DNA of 37,789 nt from Sulfurimonas sp. (GTDB lineage Bacteria; Campylobacterota; Campylobacteria; Campylobacterales; Sulfurimonadaceae), in assembly GCA_021648405.1 (NCBI GenBank), contig JAKISX010000010.1, positions 1 through 37,789 on the forward strand, in the 5' to 3' direction. The number at the start of each line of letters is the position of its first letter. The first letter of the stretch is position 1. Below are positions 24,419 through 32,155 of this stretch, in pieces. The position numbers and the translations under genes were made by a program. The notes below the pieces were generated by a model. That model was not told the origin of the DNA, did not search any database, and saw nothing but the letters and a program-made list of their open reading frames with translations.

Positions 24419-25177
24419 TTGATTTATTTAGTGGAGCATTTTTACAGCATTCAAGGTGAGGGAAAGTATGTTGGAAGCCCAAGCCTTTTCTTCCGTTTTG
24501 GTGGGTGCAATATGACTTGTGTTGGTTTTGGATGCCAAGAGATAGCTCATGATGGTACTAAAATCCTTGGTTGTGATACCATCTATGCAGTAGATAAAAA
24601 ACATTTTTCTCAAAACTGGACAAAAATTCAAACAACTAAAGAACTTTTAAATATTTTAGATTCTTATAAATTCCCATTTTCTGTAGATATTGTTTTAACT
24701 GGTGGCGAGCCTTTAATATACGCAAATGAAAAGATATTTATAGAGTTTTTAAATGAAGCTCATAATCGTGGGTATAAAATTTTCTTTGAAACAAACGGCT
24801 CTATAAATGTGGATTTTGATAAATATCCAATCTTCAAAGAGTGCATATTTGCACTTAGTATTAAACTTAAAAATTCTAATGAGCCATTAAAAAAACGGAT
24901 AAATAAAGATATAATTAAATCTTTAATATCAAACTCAAAAGAGGCATTTTTTAAGTTTGTAATAGATGAAAAATCTATAGGCAGTGAGTTAGAAGATGAG
25001 ATAAACTCTATTTTAGCTTATGCTCCAAAAACAAAAGTTTATTGTATGCCTATGGGTGCAAATAAACTTGAAGTTGAAAAAAATTCTGAAGCGTTAGTAG
25101 AGTTTTGTAAAGCAAAAGGTTATAATTTTTCAGATAGATTGCATATGAGAATATGGGATAAACAAAAAGGTATCTAA
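24419..25177 (+). CDS. queE: 7-carboxy-7-deazaguanine synthase
   Basis: Radical-SAM enzyme of the queuosine pathway that turns 6-carboxytetrahydropterin into 7-carboxy-7-deazaguanine. It opens with the family motif 'YSIQGEGKYVGSPSLFFRFG' and has 'VLTGGEPLIY' and 'FFETNGSI'. The cluster cysteines read GCNMTCVGFGC..., with a further GCDT 17 residues after the second Cys, instead of the common CxxxCxxCDT. The TTG start is preceded by AAGGA. Its stop overlaps the queD start by one base (TAATG), so queE-queD form an operon. Confidence 0.95.
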   Translation: MIYLVEHFYSIQGEGKYVGSPSLFFRFGGCNMTCVGFGCQEIAHDGTKILGCDTIYAVDKKHFSQNWTKIQTTKELLNILDSYKFPFSVDIVLTGGEPLIYANEKIFIEFLNEAHNRGYKIFFETNGSINVDFDKYPIFKECIFALSIKLKNSNEPLKKRINKDIIKSLISNSKEAFFKFVIDEKSIGSELEDEINSILAYAPKTKVYCMPMGANKLEVEKNSEALVEFCKAKGYNFSDRLHMRIWDKQKGI

Positions 25178-25758
25178 TGATAATAAGAAAACTATTTAAA
25201 TTTGAAAATGTTCACATAGTTAGAGGGTGCTCAACTGTGAGATGTAGAAGTTCACTTCATGGACACTCGTACAAAATTGAGTTACTTTTTGAATCTAACT
25301 TTTTGGATAATGCTCAAATGATTTATGATTTTGGATTAATGAAGCAAAACATGAAAGCTTTTATAGATTGTTTTGACCACGCTGTAACTATTTGGGATAA
25401 AGATGAGCCAGAGTATATAAAAGATATGAAAAAATACTCTCATAGATGGATCCAACTCCCCGTTTCACCATCAGCAGAACAATTTTCTCGTGTAATATTT
25501 GTTATGATTGACAGAATTTTAAAACTTACAGAAACTGTAAATGGCGAGAGAGAAGTAAAACTAAATAGCATTATAGTTCATGAAACAGATACTGGATATG
25601 CACAATGTTTTGAGGCAGATGCTTATAGTGAGCAGATGGGTAAAATAGATTTAGATGCTATTATATTTAGTGAGACTATAAAAGAAGATTGGTCTAGTGT
25701 TAACTTATGGGAAGATATAAAAGCTGGGAAGAAGTTTGTAAATCCTACAAGTGTCTAG
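25177..25758 (+). CDS. queD: 6-carboxytetrahydropterin synthase QueD
   Basis: Converts 7,8-dihydroneopterin triphosphate to 6-carboxytetrahydropterin, the substrate of QueE. The zinc ligands His13, His28 and His30 (the latter two in LHGHSY), the catalytic Cys23 just before them, and 'DHAVTIW' with 'VHETDTGYAQC' are all visible. At 193 residues it is longer than the 120-residue E. coli enzyme, as is common in this phylum. The TAG stop is the first three bases of a palindromic unit (TAGATCCCCGTG). Confidence 0.95.
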   Translation: MIIRKLFKFENVHIVRGCSTVRCRSSLHGHSYKIELLFESNFLDNAQMIYDFGLMKQNMKAFIDCFDHAVTIWDKDEPEYIKDMKKYSHRWIQLPVSPSAEQFSRVIFVMIDRILKLTETVNGEREVKLNSIIVHETDTGYAQCFEADAYSEQMGKIDLDAIIFSETIKEDWSSVNLWEDIKAGKKFVNPTSV

Positions 25759-25999
25759 ATCCCCGTGTCAAGCACGAGGATGACGGCGTTGTGCTTCAAA
25801 ATGACGGTGTTATGCTTCAGTGACGGTGTTATGCTTCAGTGATGGTGTTGACTTCAGTGACGGTGTTGTGCTTCAGTGACGGTGTTGTGCTTCAGTGATG
25901 GTGTTGACTTCAGTGACGGTGTTGTGCTTCAGAATGACGAGCTTGTGTTTCAGGATGAACTTCACCACCTTCGTCATTCCGTGCTTGACACGGAATCTA
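25756..25999. repeat. Palindromic block between queD and moeA
   Basis: The left unit TAGATCCCCGTGTCAAGCAC...GACG (25756-25785) starts with the queD stop codon. Degenerate 18-21 bp units follow (GGTGTTGTGCTTCAGTGAC and variants). The right unit CGTCATTCCGTGCTTGACAC...TCTA (25972-25999) ends with the moeA stop codon on the minus strand. The last ~78 bases are almost identical to 24324-24401. Confidence 0.9.
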
Positions 26000-27235
26000 C
26001 TGCGTTAGTAAATCAACTCTTTCATTAGAATTAAACTCAAATCTAACTGGCAATATTTTTACTACATCTCCAGATTTTATCAAGCTTGTATCTTCGCTTA
26101 TGATTATATATGAGTTTGCATTTGCAAGTGGGCTTACCATCCCTGGTGCTGATTTGTCACATGCTTTAAATGTTTCTCCATCAAAATAGCCAGGCAATAG
26201 TGTCCTTCGCCCACCTTTTAATTTAAAGTCACTTTGCATTTTTGCGGTTATAGTATTTAAAAATTTATTTGTTACACCACTTTGTGCTAACAAAATACTT
26301 TGCCCAAAAAGTTCAAAATTCAGAGATGCAGCTAGCGGGTTACCTGGCAGGTTTAATACAAAAGTATCACCTATGCGACCAAAAGTTGTTGGTTTTCCTG
26401 GTTTTATCTCAACTTTGTCAAAGTAAGTATGCATTCCAAAACTACTAAAGACTTCTTTTGTGTAATCAGCATCGCCAACACTAACACCACCAGTAGTGAT
26501 GATTAAGTCACTATCAAGTGCACTTTTTAAATGCTCCTTTAAATCTTCAAGAGAATCTTTAGATGTACCTATAAAATCAACACTAGCACCTAACTCTTCA
26601 CATCTAGCTTTTAATGCTGGAGCATTTGTGTTATATAGTTGATACTTTTCTACACTCTCAAAATGCATTTTAAGCTCACTGCCACTTGCAAAGATAGCAA
26701 TACGAGGTTTTTTATACACCTTGATGTGACTTATACCTTGAGAGGCTAAGAGGGTAATTTGATGAGCTTGAAGCTTATCCCCGCTACGAAGCAAGAGATC
26801 TCCACTTTTTATATCTTCACCGCAAAAGCGAATATGGCGATTAATTTCTAAATTTTTAGGGAGTGCAATTTCAAGGTTTGTCTTAGTTTTATTCAAATTT
26901 ATTATATTTACATCCTCAGATGGCACAATTAGTTCACAACCATCTGGAATTTTTGCCCCAGTCATAATTTTAATTGCTTTTCCTTTTGTCAATACTTCAC
27001 TAGAATTATCCCCTGCAAAAATGGTATGTGTAACTTTAACTTTTTTTCCAGCATCTGAGTGTTTTACTGCAAATCCATCCATTGCAGAATTGTCATATGG
27101 TGGAAGATTATGAGTAGCTACAATATCTTCAGCTAAAATATATGAAAGAGCTTGTTCTATGGGTAAAATTTTAAGTGAATTTTGTTTTGTGTATTTATAT
27201 ATAAAATCGAGTGCTTGTGTAGTTGTAACAGCCAT
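25997..27235 (-). CDS. moeA: Molybdopterin molybdenumtransferase MoeA
   Basis: Inserts molybdate into adenylylated molybdopterin, the last general step of Moco synthesis. Family signatures are 'PPYDNSAMDGFAV' near residue 43, 'GGVSVGDADYTKEV' in the MoCF domain, 'KPGKPTTFG' and 'NLPGNPLAASL', followed by the C-terminal beta domain. The frame is open back to 27313, but ATG 27235 (MAVTTTQALDF) fits the family N-terminus and leaves a 40-base divergent spacer to the next gene. The stop codon is the outer end of a palindromic element. Confidence 0.95.
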   Translation of the reverse strand: MAVTTTQALDFIYKYTKQNSLKILPIEQALSYILAEDIVATHNLPPYDNSAMDGFAVKHSDAGKKVKVTHTIFAGDNSSEVLTKGKAIKIMTGAKIPDGCELIVPSEDVNIINLNKTKTNLEIALPKNLEINRHIRFCGEDIKSGDLLLRSGDKLQAHQITLLASQGISHIKVYKKPRIAIFASGSELKMHFESVEKYQLYNTNAPALKARCEELGASVDFIGTSKDSLEDLKEHLKSALDSDLIITTGGVSVGDADYTKEVFSSFGMHTYFDKVEIKPGKPTTFGRIGDTFVLNLPGNPLAASLNFELFGQSILLAQSGVTNKFLNTITAKMQSDFKLKGGRRTLLPGYFDGETFKACDKSAPGMVSPLANANSYIIISEDTSLIKSGDVVKILPVRFEFNSNERVDLLTQ

Positions 27236-27275
27236 TTTTGTAACCCCATTTAAAATTATTGGATAGAATTCCATT

Positions 27276-27683
27276 ATGAATGAAATGTATGAGATGAGTA
27301 TTGTAACACACAACTTTAGTGTATTGGCTGTTTTGCTGATTATAATGATAAATTTTTATAAGATTACTAGAGCAGATAATGTCTTTAAATATAGAAAATT
27401 TAACACCTTATTTAACCCAATTGGTAGCACTTTAATCGGTTTTGTGATTTTTACAGGTGTTATCATGATGGCCGCAAAACACCTCGATTTTACCATTGCA
27501 AATAACATAATGATTGTTTTTTCAGTTGTTATAATTGTTTTGGAATTTAAACGCTCAAGAGGTATGAAATATATTAAAAATGATAATTTACCTGCTTTTC
27601 TTATCTATAAAAAATTTAGTCAAAAAATTTTAATAACTGAGTTTTTAATAACTGTATTTGTATATATTGGTATGCTTTTGTGA
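27276..27683 (+). CDS. Four-helix membrane protein, unknown function
   Basis: A 135-residue integral membrane protein with about four hydrophobic segments: 'FSVLAVLLIIMINFY', 'GSTLIGFVIFTGVIMMAA', 'IMIVFSVVIIVLEF' and 'LITEFLITVFVYIGMLL'. There are short charged loops between them. I cannot name a family and see no catalytic motif. It overlaps the rsmE start by four bases (GTGA), so it is translationally coupled to rsmE. Several early ATGs are possible starts. Confidence 0.8.
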   Translation: MNEMYEMSIVTHNFSVLAVLLIIMINFYKITRADNVFKYRKFNTLFNPIGSTLIGFVIFTGVIMMAAKHLDFTIANNIMIVFSVVIIVLEFKRSRGMKYIKNDNLPAFLIYKKFSQKILITEFLITVFVYIGMLL

Positions 27684-28351
27684 TATATATTTTTAATGAA
27701 GATGCAGGAGATGAGAGTTTAATTTTAAAAGGTGAATTATTTAAATACCTCATTAAAGTTCGTCGTCATACGCTTAACGATGAAATTTTTTGTCGCAATC
27801 AAAAAAATATAAAAATATTACATAAATATAATATAGTTCATATAGAACCAAAAAAAGCGATATTAAAGCTTTTAAGTTCAAAATTATTAGAAGTAAAAGC
27901 TAAAAAAGATTTACATATTGGTTGGTGTAAAATTGAGGTTAAAAATATTGAAAAAATTCTGCGGAGTTTAAGTGAAATTGGAGTGCATAAGATAACTTTC
28001 ATCGATTGTGAGCGCTCCCAAAGAAATATAAAATTAGATTTTAAAAGATTAGACAGAATTCTTGAGACCTCAATGCAACAATCTGGCTCAACTCAAAAAA
28101 TAATATTAGATAAATCTAAAAACTTAGAAGAATTTGTAAAATTAAACCCAGATGTTAAAGTTTTTGATTTTACAAAAAAAGTATTTGATAATGCTGATGA
28201 TATAAAAACCGTACTTATCGGTTGTGAGGGTGGCTTTTCTTCTAAAGAAAAAGAACTTTTATCATCATGTGAAGTTTTTAGATTAGACACTCCTATGGTT
28301 TTAAGAAGTGAAAGTGCAGTGATGGCAGTTGCTTTTAAAGTTTTATTGTAA
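27680..28351 (+). CDS. rsmE: 16S rRNA (uracil1498-N3)-methyltransferase
   Basis: SPOUT-type methyltransferase that methylates U1498 of 16S rRNA. The N-terminal PUA-like part contains 'LFKYLIKVRRHTLNDEIFC' (usually H.....VLR...G). The knotted C-terminal part has 'IEKILRSLSEIGVHKITFID', 'ETSMQQSGSTQK', 'LIGCEGGFSSKEKELL' and 'RLDTPMVLRSESAVMAVAF', where the SAM-binding knot lies. The start is GTG, overlapping the upstream stop. At 223 residues it is close to the usual size. The family's usual GPEGG is GCEGG here, an acceptable substitution. Confidence 0.93.
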   Translation: MIYIFNEDAGDESLILKGELFKYLIKVRRHTLNDEIFCRNQKNIKILHKYNIVHIEPKKAILKLLSSKLLEVKAKKDLHIGWCKIEVKNIEKILRSLSEIGVHKITFIDCERSQRNIKLDFKRLDRILETSMQQSGSTQKIILDKSKNLEEFVKLNPDVKVFDFTKKVFDNADDIKTVLIGCEGGFSSKEKELLSSCEVFRLDTPMVLRSESAVMAVAFKVLL

Positions 28352-28352
28352 G

Positions 28353-28472
28353 AGATCCTGAATCAAGTTCAGGATGACGATGGTTTGTCAAAGATGACGA
28401 TGGTTTGTCAGAGATGACGATGGTTTGTCAGAGATGACAAAAAGCGTCATTCCAAACTTGATTTGGAATCTA
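28353..28472. repeat. Palindromic pair with 20-bp array
   Basis: The left unit AGATCCTGAATCAAGTTCAG...GACG lies at 28353-28379. Three 20-bp units follow (ATGGTTTGTCAGAGATGACG and variants). The right unit CGTCATTCCAAACTTGATTT...TCTA lies at 28445-28472. Its TTGATT lies 17 bases before the TATAAT of the rpmE promoter. Confidence 0.88.
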
Positions 28473-28486
28473 AAATAGGGTATAAT
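28458..28486 (+). promoter_or_regulatory. Promoter of rpmE, -35 inside a repeat
   Basis: TTGATT (28458-28463), 17 bases, then TATAAT (28481-28486): a well-spaced sigma-70 type promoter. The -35 hexamer is part of the right palindromic unit. A leader of about 75 bases follows before the rpmE ATG. Confidence 0.6.
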
Positions 28487-28567
28487 CACATTTCCAAAAA
28501 TCCGCACCCATACGGATTAAAAAAATATATAGATATTCGCACATAAACGAGTATCAAAAGGCAAACT

Positions 28568-28768
28568 ATGAAAAAAGATCTTCACCCTAATTTAGTAACT
28601 TGCAAAGTAGCTTGTGCATGTGGAAATAACTTTGATATTAAAAGTCAAAATGACACAATGAGAATTGATATTTGTAATGAATGTCATCCATTCTTTACGG
28701 GTTCTGAGCGTATGGTAGATACTGCTGGTAGAATTGAGAAATTCAACGCACGTTACGCTAAAAAATAA
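28568..28768 (+). CDS. rpmE: 50S ribosomal protein L31
   Basis: L31, a small protein bridging the ribosomal subunits. The 66-residue sequence is the zinc-binding (C+) form, with CACG near residue 15 and the pair in '[20 protein letters not shown]', followed by '[10 protein letters not shown]'. The ATG start is supported by AAAAGG. The gene has its own promoter and is followed within 17 bases by rsmI, so the two are likely co-transcribed. Confidence 0.97.
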   Translation: MKKDLHPNLVTCKVACACGNNFDIKSQNDTMRIDICNECHPFFTGSERMVDTAGRIEKFNARYAKK

Positions 28769-28785
28769 TTTTTTAGTAGCAACAT

Positions 28786-29604
28786 TTGCTATCTTTAGTT
28801 CCAACACCGATTGGGAATATTGGCGATATATCACTTAGAGCTATTGAAGCTCTAAGTAGCGCTGATATACTTCTTTGCGAAGATACTCGCGTTACCAAAA
28901 AACTTATCCATATTTTAAAACAACGCTACAATACTACTTTTAAAGACAATCAAGAATTTATCCCCTTACACTCACACAATGAAAAATCTTTTGTTGAAAA
29001 ATTAGAACCATCTTTTTTTGAGCAAAATGTTATTTATGTAAGTGATGCAGGTATGGCAGGGGTAAGTGACCCAGGGCAACTTTTAGTTCGTTATTGCATC
29101 GATAATGGTGTCAAATACGATATTTTACCAGGAGCTAATGCAGTTTTAACAGCTTTTGTTGCTAGCGGATTTGTCCAAACGCAGATGTTATTTTGGGGAT
29201 TTTTACCACATAAAGGGAGAGATAGAGCCTCCTCTTTAGAGGGTGCTTTAAACAATGGGTTTACAACAATTCTTTATGAATCTCCACATAGATTAGAGAA
29301 ATTTTTAAATGAGATGAAAGAGCTAGAACCAAAAAGGGAGATATTTTTAGCAAAAGAGCTAACAAAAAAGTACCAAAGATATATTAGTGGTTATGCTAGT
29401 GATATTTTAGAAAAACTAGATGGAAATTTTCGTGGAGAATGGGTAGTTGTTATTAAAGCAAATAAAGCTCAAAATGTAAGTGCTATAACTCAAAAAGATA
29501 TATTATCCTTAGACATACCAAAAAAATTACAGGCAAAATTGATTTGTAAAATAACAGATGAAAATACAAAAGCTTGTTACAAAAGACTTTTGTCGTTGTC
29601 ATAA
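28786..29604 (+). CDS. rsmI: 16S rRNA (cytidine1402-2'-O)-methyltransferase
   Basis: Tetrapyrrole-methylase-fold enzyme that 2'-O-methylates C1402 in the ribosomal P site. It shows 'LVPTPIGNIGDISLRAIEAL' at the N-terminus, 'LLCEDTRVTKKLI', 'YVSDAGMAGVSDPGQLLVRY', 'LPGANAVLTAFVASGF', and 'FWGFLPHKGRDR' with 'ESPHRLEKFL'. The start is TTG without a strong ribosome binding site, so it may rely on coupling to rpmE. Length (272 residues) is typical. Confidence 0.95.
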   Translation: MLSLVPTPIGNIGDISLRAIEALSSADILLCEDTRVTKKLIHILKQRYNTTFKDNQEFIPLHSHNEKSFVEKLEPSFFEQNVIYVSDAGMAGVSDPGQLLVRYCIDNGVKYDILPGANAVLTAFVASGFVQTQMLFWGFLPHKGRDRASSLEGALNNGFTTILYESPHRLEKFLNEMKELEPKREIFLAKELTKKYQRYISGYASDILEKLDGNFRGEWVVVIKANKAQNVSAITQKDILSLDIPKKLQAKLICKITDENTKACYKRLLSLS

Positions 29605-29609
29605 TGATA

Positions 29610-29697
29610 TAGATTCCAAATCAAGTTTGGAATGACGAAATGTTTTGTCATCTTGAACTTGCACCCCAAGGGTATTTTCTGCGGGTATAGGAGTCTA
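29610..29697. repeat. Palindromic pair (long-loop) after rsmI
   Basis: The left unit TAGATTCCAAATCAAG...GGAATGACG lies at 29610-29637. The right long-loop unit GTCATCTTGAACTTGCACC...GAGTCTA lies at 29647-29697. It is almost the same as 12719-12805. The right flank GTGAATTAACCAGAGG resembles those at 2189 and 9535. Confidence 0.88.
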
Positions 29698-29757
29698 GTT
29701 TGTGAATTAACCAGAGGGCAGAATTATAAAAAATAGCATATTTAAACTTTTTTTCGC

Positions 29758-29763
29758 TAAAAT
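29758..29763 (+). promoter_or_regulatory. Candidate -10 box of the rlmB-like gene
   Basis: GCTAAAAT ends six bases before the ATG at 29770. Transcription would start at or next to the start codon, which implies a leaderless mRNA. Confidence 0.4.
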
Positions 29764-29769
29764 GTCTCC

Positions 29770-30453
29770 ATGTTAATTTATGCGAAACAACCAGTACATT
29801 ATATTATTAAAAATTATCCATCAAAAATCAAGACTCTTTATTTAGCAAAAGAGATAGATAAAAAAGATTATGCAAAGTTTATGAAGATGGATTTTGAAGT
29901 TAAAAGAATTCCCCCTGATGCTGCAGGAAAGATGTGTAAAAATGCAGTACATCAAGGGATATTAGCTGAAATAGATGATTTTGAATTGGATGATTTTAAA
30001 TCATTTTTAGATAAAGATTTTGTTTTGGTACTATCTTCTCTTAGCGATGTTGGTAATATTGGTGCAATACTTAGAAGTGCTTATGCATTAGGGGTAGATG
30101 CTGTAGTTGTATGTGGAGTTAAAAAACTTCCACTTGATGCAATTGTTAGAACAAGTACAGGCGCCCTTTTTGATATGGCATTTAGTATTGAGCACAATAT
30201 TCACAATGTATTAAATGACTTAAAAACATCTGGATTTACAACCTATGGTGCTGATATGTGTGGTAAAGATATAAGAGATATAAAAGTAAATAAAAAAAGA
30301 TGTTTAGTGTTAGGTAGTGAAGGTGAAGGTTTAACATCTCGTGTAAGCTCTAAGCTTGATGAGATTGTTAGTATAAATATGTCACATGAATTTGACAGCT
30401 TAAATGTAAGTGCCGCAGGAGCAATTTTGATGGATAGGATGAGATATGAGTGA
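29770..30453 (+). CDS. rlmB: TrmH-family rRNA 2'-O-methyltransferase (RlmB-like)
   Basis: SpoU/TrmH-type SPOUT methyltransferase, most like RlmB (Gm2251 of 23S rRNA). The three family motifs are visible: motif 1 'LSDVGNIGAILRSAYALGVD', motif 2 'LVLGSEGEGLTSRV' and motif 3 'INMSHEFDSLNVSAAGAILM'. The N-terminal substrate-binding region is short, with 'NAVHQGILAEI' marking its end. At 227 residues it is slightly shorter than E. coli RlmB, so the exact RNA target is not certain. No ribosome binding site precedes the ATG. It overlaps the next gene by 8 bases. Confidence 0.87.
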   Translation: MLIYAKQPVHYIIKNYPSKIKTLYLAKEIDKKDYAKFMKMDFEVKRIPPDAAGKMCKNAVHQGILAEIDDFELDDFKSFLDKDFVLVLSSLSDVGNIGAILRSAYALGVDAVVVCGVKKLPLDAIVRTSTGALFDMAFSIEHNIHNVLNDLKTSGFTTYGADMCGKDIRDIKVNKKRCLVLGSEGEGLTSRVSSKLDEIVSINMSHEFDSLNVSAAGAILMDRMRYE

Positions 30454-31279
30454 TGGTTTTGAAAAATTAAAAGAGATAGGTGCTCAAAAAATTCATGAGC
30501 AAACACATATACCAAAGGAACATGCACACTCTATTATAAATAAAAAATTTACAAAAATGAATAAAATTCAGTATTTAGGATTTATATCTATTTTAGAGCG
30601 GGAATATTCAATAAAATTAGATAGCTTAAAAAATAGTGCTAAAGAGTATTTTCAAGAAAGTGAAAAAGACAACAAGACAACTACTGAAAAATTATTTGTA
30701 GTTCCACAGAGAAAAAAATCTTATACAAAGCACTATATATTATTAGCTGTATTAATTTTGGTAGCAGTAGCCATATTTAATACATCTACACAGGAGCAGT
30801 CTATAAATACTCCAAGTGTAGATCTCAAAATAACGGAGCAACCTATAAGTACTCCAAGTATAGATCTTAAAACAACGGAGCAGCTTATAGACACTCCAAG
30901 TCCGAAGCCTAAAACAACTACGCAAATTATACAAACTGCAAAAAAGACAGTTGCTAAAGAAAAAGAATCTGAACCAATTGTCAAAGAAGAAGCAATCCCT
31001 AAAGTATTTAAAATCATACCAAATGTAAAATTATGGATGTGGTATGCGGATGTAAATACTAATAAAAAAAAACAAAAAACCTTTAGTGATGAATTTGAAC
31101 TTGATGCAGATGGGCATTGGCTTCTTGCACTTGGGCATGGGGATGTCAGCTTTATGATTAACGGCAAATTAGAGGAATACAAAATACAAAAAAATATCCG
31201 TTTTGAATATAAAAATCATAAATTAAGAAAGATAACTTATTCAGAATTTTTGACTTTAAATAAAGGTAAAGAATGGTAA
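30446..31279 (+). CDS. RodZ-like single-pass membrane protein, unknown role
   Basis: A 277-residue protein with a cytoplasmic helical N-terminal domain (residues 1-90), one transmembrane helix (about 96-112, YILLAVLILVAVAIF), a Thr/Pro/Lys-rich periplasmic linker (115-185) and a C-terminal domain of about 90 residues with beta-strand character ('LWMWYADVNTNKKKQKTFSD'...). The linker holds three degenerate 14-residue repeats (INTPSVDLKITEQP and relatives). The order of parts resembles RodZ, the MreB-linked cell-shape protein, but the N-terminus is not an obvious Cro/C1-type helix-turn-helix, so this is only an architectural comparison. It overlaps its neighbours on both sides, so it is translationally coupled. 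Confidence 0.8.
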   Translation: MSDGFEKLKEIGAQKIHEQTHIPKEHAHSIINKKFTKMNKIQYLGFISILEREYSIKLDSLKNSAKEYFQESEKDNKTTTEKLFVVPQRKKSYTKHYILLAVLILVAVAIFNTSTQEQSINTPSVDLKITEQPISTPSIDLKTTEQLIDTPSPKPKTTTQIIQTAKKTVAKEKESEPIVKEEAIPKVFKIIPNVKLWMWYADVNTNKKKQKTFSDEFELDADGHWLLALGHGDVSFMINGKLEEYKIQKNIRFEYKNHKLRKITYSEFLTLNKGKEW

Positions 31280-32133
31280 AAGTCGTATTTGCGATTTTCT
31301 TTTTTTTCGCACTTAGTTTTAGTGATGTTATAAAAGCTCAAGAGACAAGTATTAAATCTGATCATGAGATGTTGGATTTAAAAATTAAATCTCTTTTACC
31401 AAAACGAGTCTATCAGGATAATAAATCCTATATTGATACAATTCTCTTTAGTAAGTCATCATATATTACAGATAGCAGAGTTGATGTTTTAAAGGTTATA
31501 AGAAAGTTAAAAAATGATGGTCTTTTAGAGTTGTATTTTGATAAACCAAGCGAGCTTAGACTTAACTTTCATACAAGTGACAATCCTTTGTTTTTTGTAA
31601 AAATTATGAGCGATACCTTAAGAAACATGGGTTATTATAGATACATAACAAAAGAATCAAAACTAGATGAAACAGGGTTCACATGGTCAATAACATTAAA
31701 AGCAGAATATGTAATAGACCCACAAATACTTCAAAATGAACTAAGTTCTAATGGTTCAGGCATTGTAGATATAACTAGAGTCACTTTAAAAGAGTGGACA
31801 TTCGATATAGATATGAGAGATGCTTATTTAGATGTAAAAGTATTGCAGGATGAACAAGAGATTGAGCTTCAGCGTTCACTTTATTCATATTGGCTTGATG
31901 TTTCAATGATAAAACAACTTAAAATTTCAAGTTCAAAAAGAAATAGTTGGTATCCATACATTACATATTTTGATAATTCTTTGCATCTTTTAAAAGTTGT
32001 AAAAGTGGATTCAAGACGCACAAAAATACTTTTAAATATTCCACAGAGTGCAAAATACATAAAAATATCTGATATATATACACTTAAAAATATTAAAGAT
32101 ACTCTACTTTTAATGCCGATAGGTTCTAGATAA
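31273..32133 (+). CDS. Secreted protein of unknown function
   Basis: A 286-residue protein with an N-terminal signal peptide (VVFAIFFFFALSFSDV, cleavage probably near residue 22 at KAQ), followed by a soluble periplasmic domain. The order of hydrophobic and charged stretches suggests two mixed alpha/beta subdomains, the second starting near 'DITRVTLKEWTFDIDM'. I see no known motif. It overlaps the upstream RodZ-like gene by 7 bases, so the two products probably act together at the cell envelope. Confidence 0.8.
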   Translation: MVKVVFAIFFFFALSFSDVIKAQETSIKSDHEMLDLKIKSLLPKRVYQDNKSYIDTILFSKSSYITDSRVDVLKVIRKLKNDGLLELYFDKPSELRLNFHTSDNPLFFVKIMSDTLRNMGYYRYITKESKLDETGFTWSITLKAEYVIDPQILQNELSSNGSGIVDITRVTLKEWTFDIDMRDAYLDVKVLQDEQEIELQRSLYSYWLDVSMIKQLKISSSKRNSWYPYITYFDNSLHLLKVVKVDSRRTKILLNIPQSAKYIKISDIYTLKNIKDTLLLMPIGSR

Positions 32134-32155
32134 TCTAATATTTAATTTATTTTGC

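Noticed and set aside
24189..24422. Several open frames of LCFRMTS, VLQDDEL or ILKHKLV repeats on both strands
   Set aside because: A 21-bp tandem array is open in all phases for trivial reasons. There is no ribosome binding site or conserved domain.
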